A stretch of DNA of 64,000 nucleotides from Lachnospiraceae bacterium (GTDB lineage: Bacteria > Bacillota > Clostridia > Lachnospirales > Lachnospiraceae): positions 1-64,000 of the forward strand of contig JAFRVD010000046.1 in the NCBI GenBank assembly GCA_017441825.1, read 5' to 3'. Positions 16,398-25,311 of this stretch are shown here, piece by piece; the first letter of the stretch is position 1; every line of letters starts with the position of its first letter. The notes under the pieces are model-generated. The model was not told the origin of the DNA. It saw nothing but the letters and a program-made list of their open reading frames with translations, and made no database searches. Position numbers and translations under genes: made by a program.

Positions 16398-17629
16398 TCT
16401 TCTTCCTGGAAATGGTCGATATAGCACTGCCTGAGATATTCGGCGGCGCCGGTCCTCACGGCTTTTGAAAATACGGACGTATCGATATGAAGGTCCACAG
16501 GCACGGAAAACAGGCCGCCGCTCCTCTTCTCTACGGCTTCCCGGAGCCCTTCCCTGAATTCCGGGCAGTCGACGCTGTACGCATCGTGGAAGATCACACA
16601 GTCCGGGTCCAGCACCAGCTGTGTGTTGTAGATGATCTGTGCGAACATCCCGCCGATGTTCCGGACCTCCTCCTGCGCGCGGACGATCCCCTCATTCGCG
16701 CGGGCCATCATCTCTTCCACGGATTCAATGCCCACGTTCCTCAGGTACTCATCGTTCCTGACCTTCTCGCGGATATACTCCGGGTACAGCATCGCCTCCG
16801 CACAGCCCGTCCGCCCGCAGCGGCAGACTACTTTGGTGTGCCGGTCCACCTGCATATGCCCGAGCTCTCCAAGCACGCCGTGCGCACCTTTTTCGATCAC
16901 TCCGTTCCGGATGAACGAAGCGCCTATCCCCAGACGGTGCGCCATGATGCAGAGGCAGGTGTCGCCCCTCTTTTCAGGCGGGATGGACAGGTAGCAGGCG
17001 TAGCCGCTGAAGGCGCAGAGGTTGTCCATCACGATCACTCCCCGGAACCCGGTCACACGCCGGACGTCGTCCACTACCGGGACGTTTGCGCCCCAGATGA
17101 CGGGGTCGTTCGTTCCCGTGAAGTTCAGGACCACGCCGCGGGAAGAGTCCACCGTACCGGACAGAGTGACCGCAATTCCGAAAAGCCTGTCGTTAGTAAG
17201 ACGGTGCTCGGAAAGAAGCGCGGCTACAGCCTGGCCGCACCTTTCCAGAGTCTCCCCGTAGGAGACCCCGAACACATTCAGCCGCTTTGTGTCAACACGC
17301 TTTCCCAGGAAGTCGTTGAGTTCGATCATGATTTCGTTCGTCATGACCACTATGAAGATCCCGTACTTGTACTCCGCTCTTAAGGAAAAAGTGGACGGGC
17401 GCTTTCCGCCCTGCGGATTGGAGGAGCGTTTGCCTGCGGTGGTGATGATGCCGCTTTTCTTCATCCGCGCCATGATGTTCTGTACAGCGGTCCGGCTCAG
17501 GCCCATCTCCCGGGCAAGCTCATTGATGGTATAGGAGTCCTTCTCCGTCAGCAGCCTGAACAGATGGCGGATGTTGCCCTCTCTCAGGTCCTGAGGGCGT
17601 GCTACTTCTTTCACGGGTCTTCTGCTCAT
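16394..17629 (-). CDS. ROK-family transcriptional regulator
   Basis: A 411-residue repressor-type ROK protein. A winged helix-turn-helix lies at about 17-75 (INELAREMGLSRTAVQNIMARM). A sugar-kinase-fold sensor domain follows, with GIAVTLSGTVD and GASFIRNGVIEKGAHGVLGELGHMQVD. The structural zinc site is H258, C269, C271, C276 in CRCGRTGCAE. Such proteins sense sugars and repress catabolic genes. Its neighbour two genes upstream is a TIM-barrel sugar isomerase-like protein, a possible target, but the downstream genes are housekeeping ones. Start 17629 follows AAGGAG. Confidence 0.88.
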   Translation of the reverse strand: MSRRPVKEVARPQDLREGNIRHLFRLLTEKDSYTINELAREMGLSRTAVQNIMARMKKSGIITTAGKRSSNPQGGKRPSTFSLRAEYKYGIFIVVMTNEIMIELNDFLGKRVDTKRLNVFGVSYGETLERCGQAVAALLSEHRLTNDRLFGIAVTLSGTVDSSRGVVLNFTGTNDPVIWGANVPVVDDVRRVTGFRGVIVMDNLCAFSGYACYLSIPPEKRGDTCLCIMAHRLGIGASFIRNGVIEKGAHGVLGELGHMQVDRHTKVVCRCGRTGCAEAMLYPEYIREKVRNDEYLRNVGIESVEEMMARANEGIVRAQEEVRNIGGMFAQIIYNTQLVLDPDCVIFHDAYSVDCPEFREGLREAVEKRSGGLFSVPVDLHIDTSVFSKAVRTGAAEYLRQCYIDHFQEEE

Positions 17630-17692
17630 ATCAGTCTCCTTCCGGCCGGATCGTTCCAAAAGATCTTCAGTGTCTCTTCCGTGCGTTGAACC

Positions 17693-18151
17693 TCAGTGGA
17701 GCTTCATTTCGTATTCCGCGAGCCTGTCTCCTTCATACCGGAGCTTCATCGTAAAGAAGCCGCGGTCCCGGAGCAGCTCTTCAAAGAAAAGCCTGTCGCC
17801 CTCCCAGATCGGGAGGTCCGCGGCCTTTTCCTTAGGGACCCATTCGAGGTCGCCTTCGTTACAGGGGATCATGTCACCGGTGAAGCCATCGGCGGTGTAC
17901 AGATACATGTACTCGCCCTCCCAGGTGTCCGAAAGGAACGTGACGATCCCGCGGAGCCTGTAGGACGTGAGCGTGAGGCCGGTCTCCTCGAAGGTCTCCC
18001 GGACCACGCATTCATCAGGCGTCTCTTCGTCCTCGAATTTGCCGCCCAAGCCGATCCACTTGTCGTGGTTCAGGTCGTTTTCCTTTTTGACGCGGTGCAG
18101 CATGAGCCACGCGCCGTCCTTTTCAATATAGCAGAGAGTCGAATTCAGCAT
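17693..18151 (-). CDS. NUDIX hydrolase, MutT/8-oxo-dGTPase-like
   Basis: A 152-residue NUDIX pyrophosphohydrolase. The full Nudix box is present at about 36-59: GGKFEDEETPDE followed by RETFEETGL. The start MLNSTLCYIEKDG and the size resemble the MutT/YtkD group of 8-oxo-dGTP diphosphatases of Gram-positive bacteria. The ribosome site is weak (GGAAGAG), but the gene begins one base after the upstream isomerase stop, so coupling probably drives translation. Confidence 0.87.
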   Translation of the reverse strand: MLNSTLCYIEKDGAWLMLHRVKKENDLNHDKWIGLGGKFEDEETPDECVVRETFEETGLTLTSYRLRGIVTFLSDTWEGEYMYLYTADGFTGDMIPCNEGDLEWVPKEKAADLPIWEGDRLFFEELLRDRGFFTMKLRYEGDRLAEYEMKLH

Positions 18152-18152
18152 A

Positions 18153-19010
18153 TTACTCTTCCAGCCGCGCGTAGCCTTCCGCGAGGGCCTTCACGACTTC
18201 TTCGATGGTCTTATCCTTCATTTCGTTCTTCCAGAGCGTCATGGGTTCGCAGAGGATCAGGCCTTCATAGCCGCGGCTCTTAAAGAGGTCGTACGCAGCC
18301 TTCGAATCAATGACTCCCGTTGTCATGGGCATCGCGCGCTCCATGTCCTCCTGCTTCTCCCGGGGCACCCCGGCAATACCGTCGTTCACGTGGAAGTTTA
18401 CAAGCCGGTCGACGTGCTCCGCGGCGTAGTAGAGGTCGCCCATGTCGCAGTCGTGTCCGGTGTACCAGTGGTAGGTGTCAAAAACAAAGCCCATCCGCGG
18501 GCTGACGGCGTCCGCAACGGACAGTGCGCCGGTGATGCCGTTGAAGAACGGATACTTAAAGGAATTCCGGAGCGGCACCACCCCTAAGAATTCAAAGCCG
18601 TAGTGAATATTGTACGGGTCCAGCACTTCAAATATCTTCTGCGCGCGTTCGATGACCCACTCCCGCTGCTCTTTATACGTCCTTAAGTTGCTGCCGTTCC
18701 AGATGTGGTTGTAGCAGTGCTTCGCATCCGAATCCGCGGTCATATCGGCCCAGCGCTTCAGGGTCTCCAGGCCCTTCGCGAAGTCTTCGTCGGAAAGGTC
18801 CTCGGCGAAGGAATCAATGGGCATGTTGAGCATGCCCCAGGTCAGTCCGTGCGCGTGGATGCATTTGTCCGCCTCACGGAACACTTCCGGGGATGCGAGC
18901 TCCCGGGACGTCAGATTTACGGCGTTCACGCCATATTTCTCACAGTAAGGTGCGTACTCAAAAACGGTCTCGGTCCTTCCGACCTGTCCGGCGTCATAGA
19001 TCCTTCTCAT
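18153..19010 (-). CDS. Xylose isomerase-like TIM barrel (sugar phosphate isomerase/epimerase)
   Basis: A 285-residue protein of the AP-endonuclease-2/xylose-isomerase-like TIM-barrel superfamily. Probable metal ligands lie in HYGFEFLG (Glu), GFVFDTYHWY (Asp and His), NFHVNDGIAG (His, Asp) and GLILCEPM (Glu), the normal pattern for divalent-metal sugar isomerases. No signal peptide. The start at 19010 follows AAAGGAG; the longer frame runs into rarA. Substrate not assignable; the ROK regulator nearby suggests a carbohydrate link. Confidence 0.82.
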   Translation of the reverse strand: MRRIYDAGQVGRTETVFEYAPYCEKYGVNAVNLTSRELASPEVFREADKCIHAHGLTWGMLNMPIDSFAEDLSDEDFAKGLETLKRWADMTADSDAKHCYNHIWNGSNLRTYKEQREWVIERAQKIFEVLDPYNIHYGFEFLGVVPLRNSFKYPFFNGITGALSVADAVSPRMGFVFDTYHWYTGHDCDMGDLYYAAEHVDRLVNFHVNDGIAGVPREKQEDMERAMPMTTGVIDSKAAYDLFKSRGYEGLILCEPMTLWKNEMKDKTIEEVVKALAEGYARLEE

Positions 19011-19038
19011 CGTGCGTTCTCCTTTCAGTCTCTCCGGG

Positions 19039-20394
19039 TCATTCATCTTCACCGGGCGCCGTCCCGTGATCCGGGACGTCATGCTTCCACTTAAGGATCG
19101 CCTCGAGGCGCTCCTTAGTCTCCTTTTCCTTTCCCTGGTCTGTGGGAAGATAGTAGCGCTTTCCCTTTAAGCTGTCGGGCAGGCACTCCATCTTCGTCAG
19201 CTTTTCTTCAAAATCATGTGCGTACTGGTAGCCCTTTCCGTAGTCCAGGTCCTTCATGAGACCGGTCACGGCGTTCCGGATCTGGAGCGGCACGGGCTCC
19301 GCAGGCGCATTCTTGATGTCTTCCTTCGCTATCCCGCGTGCCATGTAAAGCGCGTTCGACTTAGGCGCCATGGCAAGGTAGACCACGGCGTGGGTAAGAT
19401 GGACGTCGCACTCCGGGACGCCTAAAAACTGGCAGGCCTGGTAGACGGACACCGCAAGGGTCAGGGCTGCGGGATCCGCCATGCCCACGTCCTCGCTTGC
19501 AAACCGCACGAGCCGTCTCGCAATGTAAAGAGGGTCCTCTCCGCCGTCCAGCATGCGGCTCATCCAGTAGACCGCGGCGTCCGGGTCGCTGTTCCGCATG
19601 GATTTGTGGAGCGCGGAGATCAGGTTGTAGTGCTCTTCGCCCTTTTTGTCGTAAAGGAGCGAGCGGCGGTTCGTGCACTCGAAGACCACGTCGTGAGTGA
19701 CGCGGATCACGCCGTCTTCGCCGATCCCTGCGTTGAACACCGCCATTTCGAGCGTGTTGAGTGCGGTCCGTGCGTCTCCGTTCGCGAAGCGCGCAATGAC
19801 CTCGAGCTCTTCCGCGGGGACCTCCGTCCGCATGTTCCCGAGACCCTTATCGCTTTCCAGCGCATGGCGGAGGAGCTTTACGATGTCCTCCTCGCTTAAC
19901 GCCCGTAAGACGAACACCCGGCAGCGCGACAGGAGCGCCGAGTTGATCTCGAACGACGGGTTTTCCGTGGTCGCGCCGATAAGCACGATGCTCCCCTTCT
20001 CCACATACGGCAGGAACGCGTCCTGCTGCGCCTTGTTGAACCTGTGGATCTCGTCCACGAAGAGGAACGTCCTGAGGCCCGATTTCCGCCCCATTTCGGC
20101 CCGCTCCATCACGGCGCGTATTTCCTTAACACCGCTCGTTACGGCGCTGAAATCCACAAATTCCGCCCTTGAGCGGCGCGCTATGATGCGGGCCAGCGTG
20201 GTCTTTCCGACGCCGGGCGGACCCCAGAAGATCATCGACGTGATCTGGTCCCTGTCGATGAGCGTCCGGAGGATCTTGCCTTTGCCAACCAGGTGCTCCT
20301 GGCCGGCAAATTCGTCCAGGGTCTCCGGGCGCAGGCGGTCCGCAAGCGGCGTAAGTGCGTCTCTTTTCTGGTCAAATAAACTGAACTGTTCCAA
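19039..20394 (-). CDS. rarA: Replication-associated recombination protein A (RarA/MgsA)
   Basis: A 451-residue AAA+ ATPase of the RarA/MgsA/WRNIP1 family, acting at stalled replication forks. Walker A is GPPGVGKTT (58-66), Walker B is LFVDEIHRF (112-120), sensor 1 is IGATTENPSFEIN, and the arginine-finger region is LLSRCRVF. The C-terminal part has the MgsA tetramerisation domain (DPDAAVYWMSRMLDGGEDP). It starts with TTG (20394), the codon in register with a GAGG site eight bases upstream; no suitable ATG lies near. Confidence 0.94.
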   Translation of the reverse strand: MEQFSLFDQKRDALTPLADRLRPETLDEFAGQEHLVGKGKILRTLIDRDQITSMIFWGPPGVGKTTLARIIARRSRAEFVDFSAVTSGVKEIRAVMERAEMGRKSGLRTFLFVDEIHRFNKAQQDAFLPYVEKGSIVLIGATTENPSFEINSALLSRCRVFVLRALSEEDIVKLLRHALESDKGLGNMRTEVPAEELEVIARFANGDARTALNTLEMAVFNAGIGEDGVIRVTHDVVFECTNRRSLLYDKKGEEHYNLISALHKSMRNSDPDAAVYWMSRMLDGGEDPLYIARRLVRFASEDVGMADPAALTLAVSVYQACQFLGVPECDVHLTHAVVYLAMAPKSNALYMARGIAKEDIKNAPAEPVPLQIRNAVTGLMKDLDYGKGYQYAHDFEEKLTKMECLPDSLKGKRYYLPTDQGKEKETKERLEAILKWKHDVPDHGTAPGEDE

Positions 20395-20444
20395 TGTCCG
20401 TTCCTCTTAAGGGATCACCGGGCCGGCTTCAGCCGGCGCCGGTT

Positions 20445-22232
20445 TTACATGTCTTTTTCGAAGTATTTCTTAATATCCAGCTTCCCGAGCTCGCGCATGA
20501 ACGCGCCGGTGATGCTGAGCTTTAAGCCGTCCTCGTACATGCCGTAGAAGAAGCCGCCGTCGTGCTGCAGCTTCCGGTTGATGATGACGAGGCCCTGGTT
20601 GCCGTTGCAGTTCTCCTCGATCCACTGCAGGAGGTAGACGTTCTCGCGGAGCTTGATGTAATAGCCCGGGCTCGACCAGGACACGCCGCCGGCGTTGTCC
20701 GCCTGGAAAATGGTCCAGCTGTAACTCTCCGGAGCGCTGTACATGTGGATCGAATTCATAGTGTCCGTATAGTTCCAGCAGAAGCAGCAGCCCACGAGTT
20801 CATCCGTAAAGTGATGCCTTCTTGTGAACGGCGGCTTCAGATCTCCGTACTCCACCGTGCCGAAATAAACGCCGCTTCCGGATTCCCAGCCGCTGTGCCA
20901 GTTTCCGACCTCCACGGTCACCGTGGTCGCAAGGCCGTTAGACAGGTCCACGATCTGGGAGATCGCCTTGAAGTTCGGGTCTCCTGTCAGCATGTGGGTA
21001 AAGAAGAACAGGTCCTTGTCGGTCTCAAAGCAGTTGTAGACTTCTTCCTGCCAGTCCGTGCCGGGCAGCCTGTAGCGGAGCCTGTCTGCGGAAAGGAACT
21101 CGTATTCGTACCAGAACGGTTCCTTTAAAGCACCGCTCCAGGGCGCCGCCGCATACTTCTCCTGGTCCGGCTTCACGCGGAAGGTCTTTCCGACGAGCTT
21201 GTCGGACAGCGGGAAGTTATGGCCGGAGTCCATGATGCCGTCGCAGTTGTCCAGGACGTGGAGGTTCGCGGGGATCTTCCTGACAGCCTCCTCGTGCGAA
21301 ATGGGCGGATGCATGTCCTTCGGGCGGTAGACGTAGCGCGCGCCTTTCTTTCCCTGAAGGAACGGCGGCAGCGTCCTGTTCTCACCGTTGTCCGAGATCA
21401 TCTCCATATGCGCGATCACGCCGGTCATCGTAAGCTCCGCCCCGCTGAAGCGCCAGGTGAAGCTGTTGTCCTCTTCAAAGCCGAGCTCGATCCCGCAGGT
21501 CTTCATCTCGAAGAGGTCAATGATCTCGAGCCACATCTTGCCGGAGTACTCGGGCTCCCAGCGCGCGAAGATATAGAGCTCGTCGTCAATACGGATGTAG
21601 TCCGAGGGGTCGGCCATCGTGATGCCGCCCATCTCCCGCTTTCCGAGCTCGACTATGGTACAGTAGTTGACCGCCGGGCTGAAGCTTAGGAATTCATACC
21701 CGTTGTAGAATTTCCAGTAGAAGCCGCGGCCCTCCAGCCGGTTCGTGAACGTGTGCCGCGTCCCGTCGTCTTCCTTCCCGTCTCCGAAGTCCGCACGGCC
21801 GAAATAGATCTCGCGCTGCACTTCCCGCGGGATGTCCCGGTAGTAATCCGGCTCCTTGCCGGTAAACATGTTGTGGCCGACCGGCACAGTAATGCCGAAC
21901 CAGGTCTCAAAAACAGTGAGCGCATTCGTCCTGGTGTCCAGGACCAGGTGGAACATGCCGGTGCTGTCCGGGAGGAGGTGCGAGATCATGACGATCTCCT
22001 TCCACTTCCGCGCCGAATAAGGCACGGTCCCGGTCTTTCCGTCAACTGTCACAGTGAGCTCGTCCTTCCCGAATTCATAGGAAAGCTCCTTAGGCGCGAA
22101 TTCTCCCGTAAGGTACGCGCACATTTTCTTTCCTTCAGGAAGCTCATACAGTCCGCCGTCTGCTTTTCCTTTCTCCAGGACTGCCGCACGGACCGCTTCT
22201 TCCGTCAATGGATCAAATTCCGTAAAAAACAT
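20445..22232 (-). CDS. MoaF-like protein with duplicated two-domain unit
   Basis: A 595-residue cytosolic protein that I place, tentatively, with the MoaF (molybdenum cofactor protein F-like, calycin-barrel) family. Two copies of an N-type plus C-type unit can be aligned by eye. N-type: about 45-125 (SYEFGKDELTVTV...MFHLVLDTRTNALTVFE) and about 345-450 (YEYEFLSADRLRYRL...AISQIVDLSNGLATTV). C-type: about 170-275 (TFTNRLEGRGFYWKFY...DYIRIDDELYIFARW) and about 470-585 (HFTDELVGCCFCWNY...YYIKLRENVYLLQWI). Family members usually have one such pair. Aromatic residues are plentiful, as in ligand-binding barrels. Function unknown; rarA lies downstream. Confidence 0.6.
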   Translation of the reverse strand: MFFTEFDPLTEEAVRAAVLEKGKADGGLYELPEGKKMCAYLTGEFAPKELSYEFGKDELTVTVDGKTGTVPYSARKWKEIVMISHLLPDSTGMFHLVLDTRTNALTVFETWFGITVPVGHNMFTGKEPDYYRDIPREVQREIYFGRADFGDGKEDDGTRHTFTNRLEGRGFYWKFYNGYEFLSFSPAVNYCTIVELGKREMGGITMADPSDYIRIDDELYIFARWEPEYSGKMWLEIIDLFEMKTCGIELGFEEDNSFTWRFSGAELTMTGVIAHMEMISDNGENRTLPPFLQGKKGARYVYRPKDMHPPISHEEAVRKIPANLHVLDNCDGIMDSGHNFPLSDKLVGKTFRVKPDQEKYAAAPWSGALKEPFWYEYEFLSADRLRYRLPGTDWQEEVYNCFETDKDLFFFTHMLTGDPNFKAISQIVDLSNGLATTVTVEVGNWHSGWESGSGVYFGTVEYGDLKPPFTRRHHFTDELVGCCFCWNYTDTMNSIHMYSAPESYSWTIFQADNAGGVSWSSPGYYIKLRENVYLLQWIEENCNGNQGLVIINRKLQHDGGFFYGMYEDGLKLSITGAFMRELGKLDIKKYFEKDM

Positions 22233-22320
22233 ACAAGCTTCTCCTTTTCTTATTCATTCAGGAAAAGTTTCTTCCCGTCTTTATTTGTTATTATCATAGC
22301 ACAACCCCGGGAATTAGAAA

Positions 22321-22355
22321 AGCACACGGGACGTAAAAAGTACGTCCCGTGTGCT
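22321..22355 (-). terminator. Intrinsic terminator of the antiporter gene
   Basis: Perfect 15-pair inverted repeat (22321-22335, 22341-22355), 5-base loop, followed on the minus strand by TTTCTAATTC. It sits eleven bases beyond the antiporter stop. Confidence 0.85.
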
Positions 22356-22366
22356 GAAAAATACCG

Positions 22367-23893
22367 TCAGGCTTTCTGTTCTTTTTCAGGTTCTTTTTCC
22401 GTATTCATGCGGTTCATGAAAAGAATGGCCGCAATGAGGAGACCGGCGCCGGCAAGGAGACCGACCCACGGTGTCAGCGTAAAGCCGGCAATTAAATATC
22501 CGACCGCGCAGACCACCGCGACCAGCGTCGCGTACGGCATCTGTGTCTCCACATGCCGGATGTGGTTGCACTCGGCGCCCGTGGAGGACAGGATGGTCGT
22601 ATCGGAAATGGGCGAGCAGTGGTCGCCGTAAACGGATCCCGCAAGGGTTGCGCCCAGCGTCGGGATCAGGTACGCAGCCGCGCCTTCGGGGGCACAGATC
22701 ATCGTCACGATGGGGATCAGGAGGCCGAACGTGCCCCAGGAAGTCCCCATGGAAAACGACATGAGCGCCGCCACCACGAAAATGAGGAACGGCAGGAAGC
22801 CAAGCGGCAGGTTCGAGCCGCTGACAAAGCCGGAGATAAAGTTGCCGGTGCCGATCATTTCACGGCACACGCCGCCCAGGCTCCAGGAAAGGATCAGGAT
22901 CAGCATGGGCGGTACGATGCTTCCGATACCGTTCACGATATTCTCCATGAAATCCCTGGGCTTCATGAGCTTTCTCGGGATGTACATGACGAAGGCTGTC
23001 ACGAGGCCCGCAAACGCGCCTAAGGTCAGGCCGGCCGTCGGGTTTTCGCCGATCGCTTCGGAGAACGGGACGCCCTTGAAGAAGCCGCCCACATACGCCA
23101 TGCCGAGGATCGCGCAGACGATCAGCACCGCGATGGGCAGGACGAGGTCGATCACCTTGCCCTTCGGCTTTCCGTCATCGCCTGCCTGGGCATTCGCGTC
23201 CGCCTGCTGCCCTTTAAGAAGAGCTCTCCGCTCCGCCTTTTTCATCGGGCCGAAGTCCTTTCCGGAAATGCTGATAAAGATCACCATCAGAATTGTGAGG
23301 AGTGCGTACAGATTGTACGGGATCGTAGAGAGAAACGCGTGGAAGCCGTTGGTCTCGCTGACCTCGCTGGCCACCGCGACCGCCCAGCTGGAAACCGGCG
23401 CGATAATGCACACCGGGGCTGCCGTAGCATCGATGATGTACGCGAGCTTTTCGCGGGAAATGCGAAGACGGTCGAAAACGGGACGCATAACCGTGCCCAC
23501 CGTCAGGCAGTTGAAGCCGTCGTCGATGAAGATGAGCACGCCTAAAAGGGACGTCGCGAGTCCTGCGGACCTGCGGCTTTTGAGCTTCCTGCCCGCCCAT
23601 CTTCCGTAGGCTTCGGATCCGCCGGATTTGGAGACCAGGACGACAACGGCCCACAGAAGCGCGAGGAAAATGATCATGTAGGCGTTGTCCGAGATCTTTT
23701 CAAACATCATGTCAAAAATGTGCGCGATGGCGGCAAATATCGATTCGCCGGCCGAAAAGCTGTAGATCAGCATACCGGACAGGATGCCGATGAACAGAGA
23801 GGAATAAACTTCCTTTGTGAGCAGCGCGAGTGCGATCGCGATAAGCGGCGGCAGGATGGATATCCAGCCGGTGTTGATCATTTCAAAACCCAT
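22367..23893 (-). CDS. NhaC-family Na+/H+ antiporter
   Basis: A 508-residue polytopic membrane protein with roughly 11 to 12 hydrophobic helices. It carries NhaC family blocks: IFIDDGFNCLTVGTVMRPVFD, IDATAAPVCIIAPVSSWAV, FSMGTSWGTFGLLIPI and VYGDHCSPISDTTILSSTGAECNHIRHVETQMPY. The family exchanges Na+ for protons, and some members exchange amino acids or organic acids. A charged cytosolic loop lies at about 218-245. It starts after AAGGAGG and is a single-gene unit with its own promoter and terminator. Confidence 0.9.
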   Translation of the reverse strand: MGFEMINTGWISILPPLIAIALALLTKEVYSSLFIGILSGMLIYSFSAGESIFAAIAHIFDMMFEKISDNAYMIIFLALLWAVVVLVSKSGGSEAYGRWAGRKLKSRRSAGLATSLLGVLIFIDDGFNCLTVGTVMRPVFDRLRISREKLAYIIDATAAPVCIIAPVSSWAVAVASEVSETNGFHAFLSTIPYNLYALLTILMVIFISISGKDFGPMKKAERRALLKGQQADANAQAGDDGKPKGKVIDLVLPIAVLIVCAILGMAYVGGFFKGVPFSEAIGENPTAGLTLGAFAGLVTAFVMYIPRKLMKPRDFMENIVNGIGSIVPPMLILILSWSLGGVCREMIGTGNFISGFVSGSNLPLGFLPFLIFVVAALMSFSMGTSWGTFGLLIPIVTMICAPEGAAAYLIPTLGATLAGSVYGDHCSPISDTTILSSTGAECNHIRHVETQMPYATLVAVVCAVGYLIAGFTLTPWVGLLAGAGLLIAAILFMNRMNTEKEPEKEQKA

Positions 23894-23928
23894 GTGATGC
23901 CTCCTTCTTCAGTCTTATCTTTAAGCTA

Positions 23929-23969
23929 AGTATACTCGTTCCAAGGAATATGTCAATGAACACGTGTTC
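23929..23969 (-). promoter_or_regulatory. Sigma-A promoter with palindromic operators for the antiporter
   Basis: Minus strand: TTGACA (23956-23951), 16-base spacer, TATACT (23934-23929). The spacer holds TTCC-TT-GGAA. A perfect 12-base palindrome GAACACGTGTTC (23958-23969) abuts the -35 box. This looks like a regulated promoter. Confidence 0.65.
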
Positions 23970-24106
23970 CTAAAAAAAGGCGTATGGTACCGTGCCGGGC
24001 TTTTAAGCCCTTGACATCTCTTTCGAAAACTGTTAAGTTGTCACGAGAACTGTGATATAAAAACATCTATTACATGACGTGAAGAACGTTTATTTCAGGA
24101 GGAAGC

Positions 24107-24691
24107 ATGAACGCGGGAATTACAAGAGAACAGGCACTGGATCTTTTGAAGAAATATAACAAAGAGGCTTTCCACATCCAGCATTCGTTTACCGTGGAAG
24201 GCTGCATGCGGTACCTCGCGGAGGACCTCGGGTACGCCGAAGACGCGGATTTCTGGGCACTCTGCGGACTGCTCCACGACATTGATTTCGAGGGCTGGCC
24301 CGAGGAGCACTGTCTGAAGGCGCCGGAGCTTCTTCGGGAGCTTCCGGTCACGGATGAACTCGTGCACGCCGTCTGCTCGCACGGGTACGGCATCTGCAGC
24401 GACGTCGAGCCCGTTCACGAAATGGAGAAGGTCCTCTTTGCCGTCGATGAACTGACGGGCCTCATCGGCGCCGCCGCCCTCATGCGGCCGTCAAAGAGCT
24501 GTCAGGACATGGAGCTCTCTTCTCTCAAGAAAAAGTTCAAGGATAAAAAGTTTGCCGCAGGCTGCTCCAGAGACGTGATCCGGGACGGCGCGGAACGGCT
24601 CGGCTGGGAGCTCGATACGCTTCTTCAGAAGGGACTGGACGCGATGAAGGCGTGCGAGGAAACGGTCGCAGAAGAAATGAGTATGCTGTGA
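24107..24691 (+). CDS. HD-domain (HDIG-type) hydrolase
   Basis: A 194-residue protein with an HD metal-dependent phosphohydrolase domain: H26 (HIQHSF), H57-D58 in LLHDIDFEGW, H92 in CSHGYG and D114 in FAVDELTGLI. These match the order of ligands in HD hydrolases that cleave nucleotides or phosphoesters. The C-terminal 60 residues are helical and lysine-rich (SLKKKFKDKKFAAG). It starts after an AGGAGG site. A TTGACA at 24011-24016 may be its -35 box but the matching -10 is weak. Substrate unknown. Confidence 0.83.
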   Translation: MNAGITREQALDLLKKYNKEAFHIQHSFTVEGCMRYLAEDLGYAEDADFWALCGLLHDIDFEGWPEEHCLKAPELLRELPVTDELVHAVCSHGYGICSDVEPVHEMEKVLFAVDELTGLIGAAALMRPSKSCQDMELSSLKKKFKDKKFAAGCSRDVIRDGAERLGWELDTLLQKGLDAMKACEETVAEEMSML

Positions 24692-24697
24692 TGATAT

Positions 24698-24739
24698 CGA
24701 AAAATCTGCCGGGCGATCCTTCGCCCGGCAGATTTTTCG
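24698..24739. terminator. Bidirectional intrinsic terminator
   Basis: Perfect 19-pair inverted repeat with loop TCCT. The right arm ends ATTTTTCG and is followed by TATTTTTT. It begins seven bases after the HD gene stop. Confidence 0.93.
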
Positions 24740-24808
24740 TATTTTTTGATTTATATGTTGCATTTCAGGTCTCCCGTTCGTATTACCGGTGAAGGAGGAA
24801 AAAAACCT

Positions 24809-25297
24809 ATGCGCATGGACACAGAAGAATTACTCCTGAAGTACCAGGACGACGTGTTCCGGGCGGCCTTCGTCATCGGCGGGAACCACGCGGATGCGGA
24901 GGACGTCACCCAAGAAACCTTCATGAGGTACCATCGGTCGAAAACGGAATTCGAGTCGGAAAGCCATATCAAGGCGTGGCTCCTTAGGACCGCCATGAAC
25001 CTTTCGAAGGACCTTCTGAAAAGCTTCTTTCGGAAGAACAGCGTACCATTTGAAGAATACGCCGCGTCCGTCCCGTTCGAGTCCTCGGAGGATTCCGGAC
25101 TCTTTGCGGCGGTCATGGCGCTTCCCAAAAAGTACCGGGCGGTGATCCACCTCTTCTACTACGAAGGGTACAGTGCGAACGAGATCGCGTCGATGCTCCG
25201 TCTCTCTCCGGGAAACGTCCGGATGCGCCTTTCACGGGCGCGGGAGATGCTTCGTGACGCGCTTACGGAAGACGGCGAACCGGTTGGAACGACTTGA
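24809..25297 (+). CDS. ECF-type RNA polymerase sigma factor
   Basis: A 162-residue extracytoplasmic-function (sigma-70 group 4) factor. Region 2 spans about 5-75: DDVFRAAFVIGGNHADAEDVTQETFMR, then HIKAWLLRTAMNLSKD. Region 4 spans about 98-155: ALPKKYRAVIHLFYYEGYSANEIA, then LSPGNVRMRLSRAREML, the -35-binding helix-turn-helix. I chose ATG 24809 for its spacing to AAGGAGG. The next gene, 14 bases on, encodes a membrane protein likely to be its anti-sigma factor. Confidence 0.92.
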   Translation: MRMDTEELLLKYQDDVFRAAFVIGGNHADAEDVTQETFMRYHRSKTEFESESHIKAWLLRTAMNLSKDLLKSFFRKNSVPFEEYAASVPFESSEDSGLFAAVMALPKKYRAVIHLFYYEGYSANEIASMLRLSPGNVRMRLSRAREMLRDALTEDGEPVGTT

Positions 25298-25311
25298 AAA
25301 GGAGAACTGAA

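Noticed and set aside
20400..20444. GC-rich hairpin between the MoaF-like gene and rarA as a terminator
   Set aside because: Strong stem but no T run on the minus strand; it may only be a structured spacer.
24011..24061. TTGACA-based promoter for the HD-domain gene
   Set aside because: The -35 box is perfect, but the hexamer at 17 bases (TAAGTT) is poor and the better TATAAA is too far away, so I did not list it.
24758..24786. TTGCAT/TATTAC promoter for the ECF sigma gene
   Set aside because: The predicted start of transcription would fall inside the ribosome-binding site.
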